From an uncultured Lentisphaerota bacterium (GTDB lineage Bacteria > Verrucomicrobiota > Lentisphaeria > Victivallales > UBA1829), in assembly GCA_900320095.1 (NCBI GenBank), contig ONQZ01000008.1, forward strand, positions 1 through 59,940: a DNA stretch of 59,940 nt. The letters are read 5' to 3'. This document shows, piece by piece, positions 58,425-59,940 of this stretch (positions are counted from its first letter, which is position 1; each line of letters opens with the position of its first letter). The position numbers and the translations under genes are program-made. The notes beneath the pieces were generated by a model that worked only from the letters and a program-made list of their open reading frames with translations, was not told where the DNA came from and made no database searches.

Positions 58425-59452
58425 CACTTGACCTCCCGGATGCGCTTCGCGAGGTCCTGAAGTTCGGCCGGGAACGCATCGTAGATCGGTTTGGAAAGCT
58501 CGATGAACGGCGTGCGGTCGACCTTGATGAACTCGACGCCCGCCTCGCGCGCGATCTGCTCGTTGAGAACCTCGGATTCGCGCCATGCCTGCCGCTGGAA
58601 CACGTTCGCGTCGGCGGCGGCCTGTTCGATCCAGCCCTTCTGCTCGGCTGTGAGCTCGTCCCAGATCTTCTTGCTCATCACGAGCACGTCGGGCACGCGC
58701 TGGTGTTCCGTGAAGGTGAAGTATTTGCACACCTCGAAATGGCGTCCGGTCACGAAGCTCGGGATGTTGTTTTCGGCGGCGTCCACGGTGCCCTGCGACA
58801 GGGCGGTGTAAAGTTCACCCCAGGAGATTGGTGTCGGAGAAGCGCCCAGCGCCTCCATCGACTGCATGGCGATGGAGCTCTTCTGCGTGCGGATCTTCAG
58901 GCCCTTCATGTCTTCGGCGGAACGCACCGGCTTCTTCGTGGTATACAGGCTGCGTGCGCCCGCGTCGAAGTAGCAGATGCCCATCAGGCCGTCGATCTTC
59001 CGCAGGAGGGATTTGCCGATCTCGCCGTTCATCACCGCCCAGAAATGCTCGGAATCGCGGAACAGGAACGGCGCGCCGACGACCTGGAATTCCGGCACGG
59101 AGCCGTCGAGCACGGCGGCGGAACATTTCGCAAACTCGATCTGCGCGTTCTGCGCCTGCTTGAAGCATTCGTCCTCGGAGCCGATCATGCCGCTCGGATA
59201 GATCTGAAGTTCCATCGTGCCGGCGGAAAGCTCGCGCAGGCGTTCCGACATGTGCATCATGGCAAGGTGTACCGGGTGGTCGGCGGAAAGACCGTGCCCG
59301 AGACGGAGTACGCGAATGTTGCCGGACGTCCTGGCGGAACGTGCCGTGAACGCGCAGATGGCGGTGGCGATGAAGCACGTCGTCAGGATGTTGAGGATCC
59401 ACCAGGAGATGGGATTGGAAAACGTCTTATGGGTCTTTTGAAGTTCGGACAT
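58424..59452 (-). CDS. dctP: TRAP transporter substrate-binding protein (DctP family)
   Basis: The protein is 342 residues, first gene of the operon. A hydrophobic N-terminal segment (ILNILTTCFIATAICAF) serves as signal or anchor. The DctP fold shows LRLGHGLSADHPVHLAM, ELQIYPSGMIGSEDECFKQAQ, the conserved binding Arg in the GARSLYTTKKPV region and DMKGLKIRTQKS. Then come ISWGELYTALSQGTVDAAENNIPSF and the C-terminal helix. It binds an organic acid (C4-dicarboxylates, uronates or related sugar acids in the family) in the periplasm. No catabolic gene is next to it, so the ligand cannot be named. Confidence 0.93.
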   Translation of the reverse strand: MSELQKTHKTFSNPISWWILNILTTCFIATAICAFTARSARTSGNIRVLRLGHGLSADHPVHLAMMHMSERLRELSAGTMELQIYPSGMIGSEDECFKQAQNAQIEFAKCSAAVLDGSVPEFQVVGAPFLFRDSEHFWAVMNGEIGKSLLRKIDGLMGICYFDAGARSLYTTKKPVRSAEDMKGLKIRTQKSSIAMQSMEALGASPTPISWGELYTALSQGTVDAAENNIPSFVTGRHFEVCKYFTFTEHQRVPDVLVMSKKIWDELTAEQKGWIEQAAADANVFQRQAWRESEVLNEQIAREAGVEFIKVDRTPFIELSKPIYDAFPAELQDLAKRIREVK

Positions 59453-59514
59453 GGCGGAAAAAAGTATCCTTTCGTTATATGAAGGTAAAAAAAACGGCAG
59501 TTATGGATTGTTAT

Positions 59515-59542
59515 ATTTTAGCATAAAAACTGAAAAAATCAA
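59515..59542 (-). promoter_or_regulatory. Promoter of the TRAP operon
   Basis: On the minus strand, TTGATT (59537-59542), 16 nt, TAAAAT (59515-59520), followed by a leader of about 60 nt with GAAAGGA before the start. Confidence 0.65.
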
Positions 59543-59642
59543 GCAGAAACGTGCGCGCGGAAGCAAATTTAATAAAAGAAAGGCCGCTCGTCACGGTCGC
59601 CATCCGCCACAACCGGAGGGGAAGCAGAGCACATACAGGTAA

Positions 59643-59685
59643 AGCCCTCGCAATCATTTCTGACTGCGAGGGCTGAATCGTTTTT
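59643..59685. terminator. Hairpin terminator between TRAP operon and the right-edge gene
   Basis: A 10-bp perfect stem AGCCCTCGCA/TGCGAGGGCT (59643-59652, 59665-59674) has a T run at 59681-59685 on the plus strand. On the minus strand only TTT follows, but its position downstream of the right-edge gene suits termination of that gene. Confidence 0.65.
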
Positions 59686-59692
59686 GTTTGCA

Positions 59693-59738
59693 GTGTACTC
59701 AAGCGAAGCTGAGAGCACTACGCGACACACTCCGTGTG
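59693..59738 (-). repeat. REP-like hairpin repeat, copy 6
   Basis: On the minus strand: CACAC-GGA-GTGTG (59726-59738) directly after the stop codon of the right-edge gene, the linker CGCGTAGTG, then a GTG...CTCA/TGAG...CAC hairpin with GCTTCGCT core (59693-59718). It has the same linker and module order as copies 3 and 5. Confidence 0.5.
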
Positions 59739-59940
59739 TTAAGCTATCACGGTCCAGTTCATGTCGACGCCGTAGCCGAGCGTGTTCCACTGCGCCATGT
59801 CGCCGGTGCTGTAGTAGCCGAGCATGCCGGTGGAGATCTGACGCACGAGCAGGTCGTCCTTCTGGTCGTCGTTGTAGTCGCCCGCGCCGACCACGAACCA
59901 GTCGTTCGCGTCGAGCTGGCCGACCGAGGTGTAGCTGTCG
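59739..59940 (-). CDS. C-terminal end of a second FG-GAP-like surface protein (start outside window)
   Basis: Only the last 66 residues are visible. Read from the edge they include SVGQLDANDWFVVGAGDY, an Asp-rich calcium-loop module (NDDQKDDLLVRQ), a TGMLGYYSTGDMAQW stretch and the end MNWTVIA. The first and last segments closely match the end of the gene at the left edge of the window (GQLDAKDWFIVGAGDY and MDWTVIA), so the two are paralogs facing each other. Probably exported and cell-surface associated; the signal peptide and main body are outside the window. Confidence 0.8.
   Translation of the reverse strand, partial: DSYTSVGQLDANDWFVVGAGDYNDDQKDDLLVRQISTGMLGYYSTGDMAQWNTLGYGVDMNWTVIA

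Overview
The window looks like a chromosomal segment of a moderately GC-rich, Gram-negative, probably anaerobic bacterium. Pyruvate:ferredoxin oxidoreductase, a TRAP transporter, an RND pump, MreC/MreD/PBP2, lipoproteins and very large FG-GAP surface proteins fit the PVC group, with Lentisphaerota (Victivallales-like) or a relative as my best guess. That assignment rests on protein style only. I saw no rRNA, tRNA, CRISPR array, prophage or complete insertion sequence.

Layout. Positions 1-4162 hold the end of a giant surface protein, followed by a small repeat protein (4341-4592). From 4695 to 31705 everything is on the minus strand. In order of increasing coordinate: a MarR/RND/adaptor efflux operon; a zinc-ribbon, TatD, UbiA, HNH, LplA operon; a translation and Fe-S operon (membrane protein, IleS, zinc-ribbon coiled-coil protein, TrpS, NifU, NifS); PFOR; an Ala/Lys/Pro-tailed protein; PBP2-MreD-MreC; and transketolase. 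From 31977 to 42933 the plus strand carries a GT-C glycosyltransferase-like protein, a zinc-ribbon/CD225/DUF2752 cluster, an SPFH (HflK-like) protein, and a tightly overlapping run of DEAD-box helicase, SpoU methyltransferase, NAD-kinase-like protein, CoaB and a SAM methyltransferase. A small minus-strand pair sits inside at 35616-36469.

The accessory part is 42.9-49.7 kb. It has a HicAB module with a frameshifted hicA, an ankyrin-repeat lipoprotein, a HigBA-type module, a 59-residue membrane protein, a pseudopilin/glutathione-peroxidase fusion that lacks its catalytic cysteine, and a secreted protein lying between mutS and a displaced copy of the mutS tail. Short hairpin repeats with compensatory arm changes cluster here. 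From 49.8 to 59.5 kb come mutS-xseB, a zinc-ribbon coiled-coil protein, an OleB-like hydrolase without catalytic residues joined to MetF, and a DctPQM TRAP operon. The right edge carries the end of a second FG-GAP protein paralogous to the one at the left edge, in the opposite orientation.

Overall the window is mostly housekeeping. The most notable points are the duplicated mutS clamp-binding tail, a 164-bp miniature inverted-repeat element with an apparent 4-bp target duplication, the hairpin repeat family, two apparent pseudoenzymes, and the paired FG-GAP paralogs that differ by exactly one repeat module.
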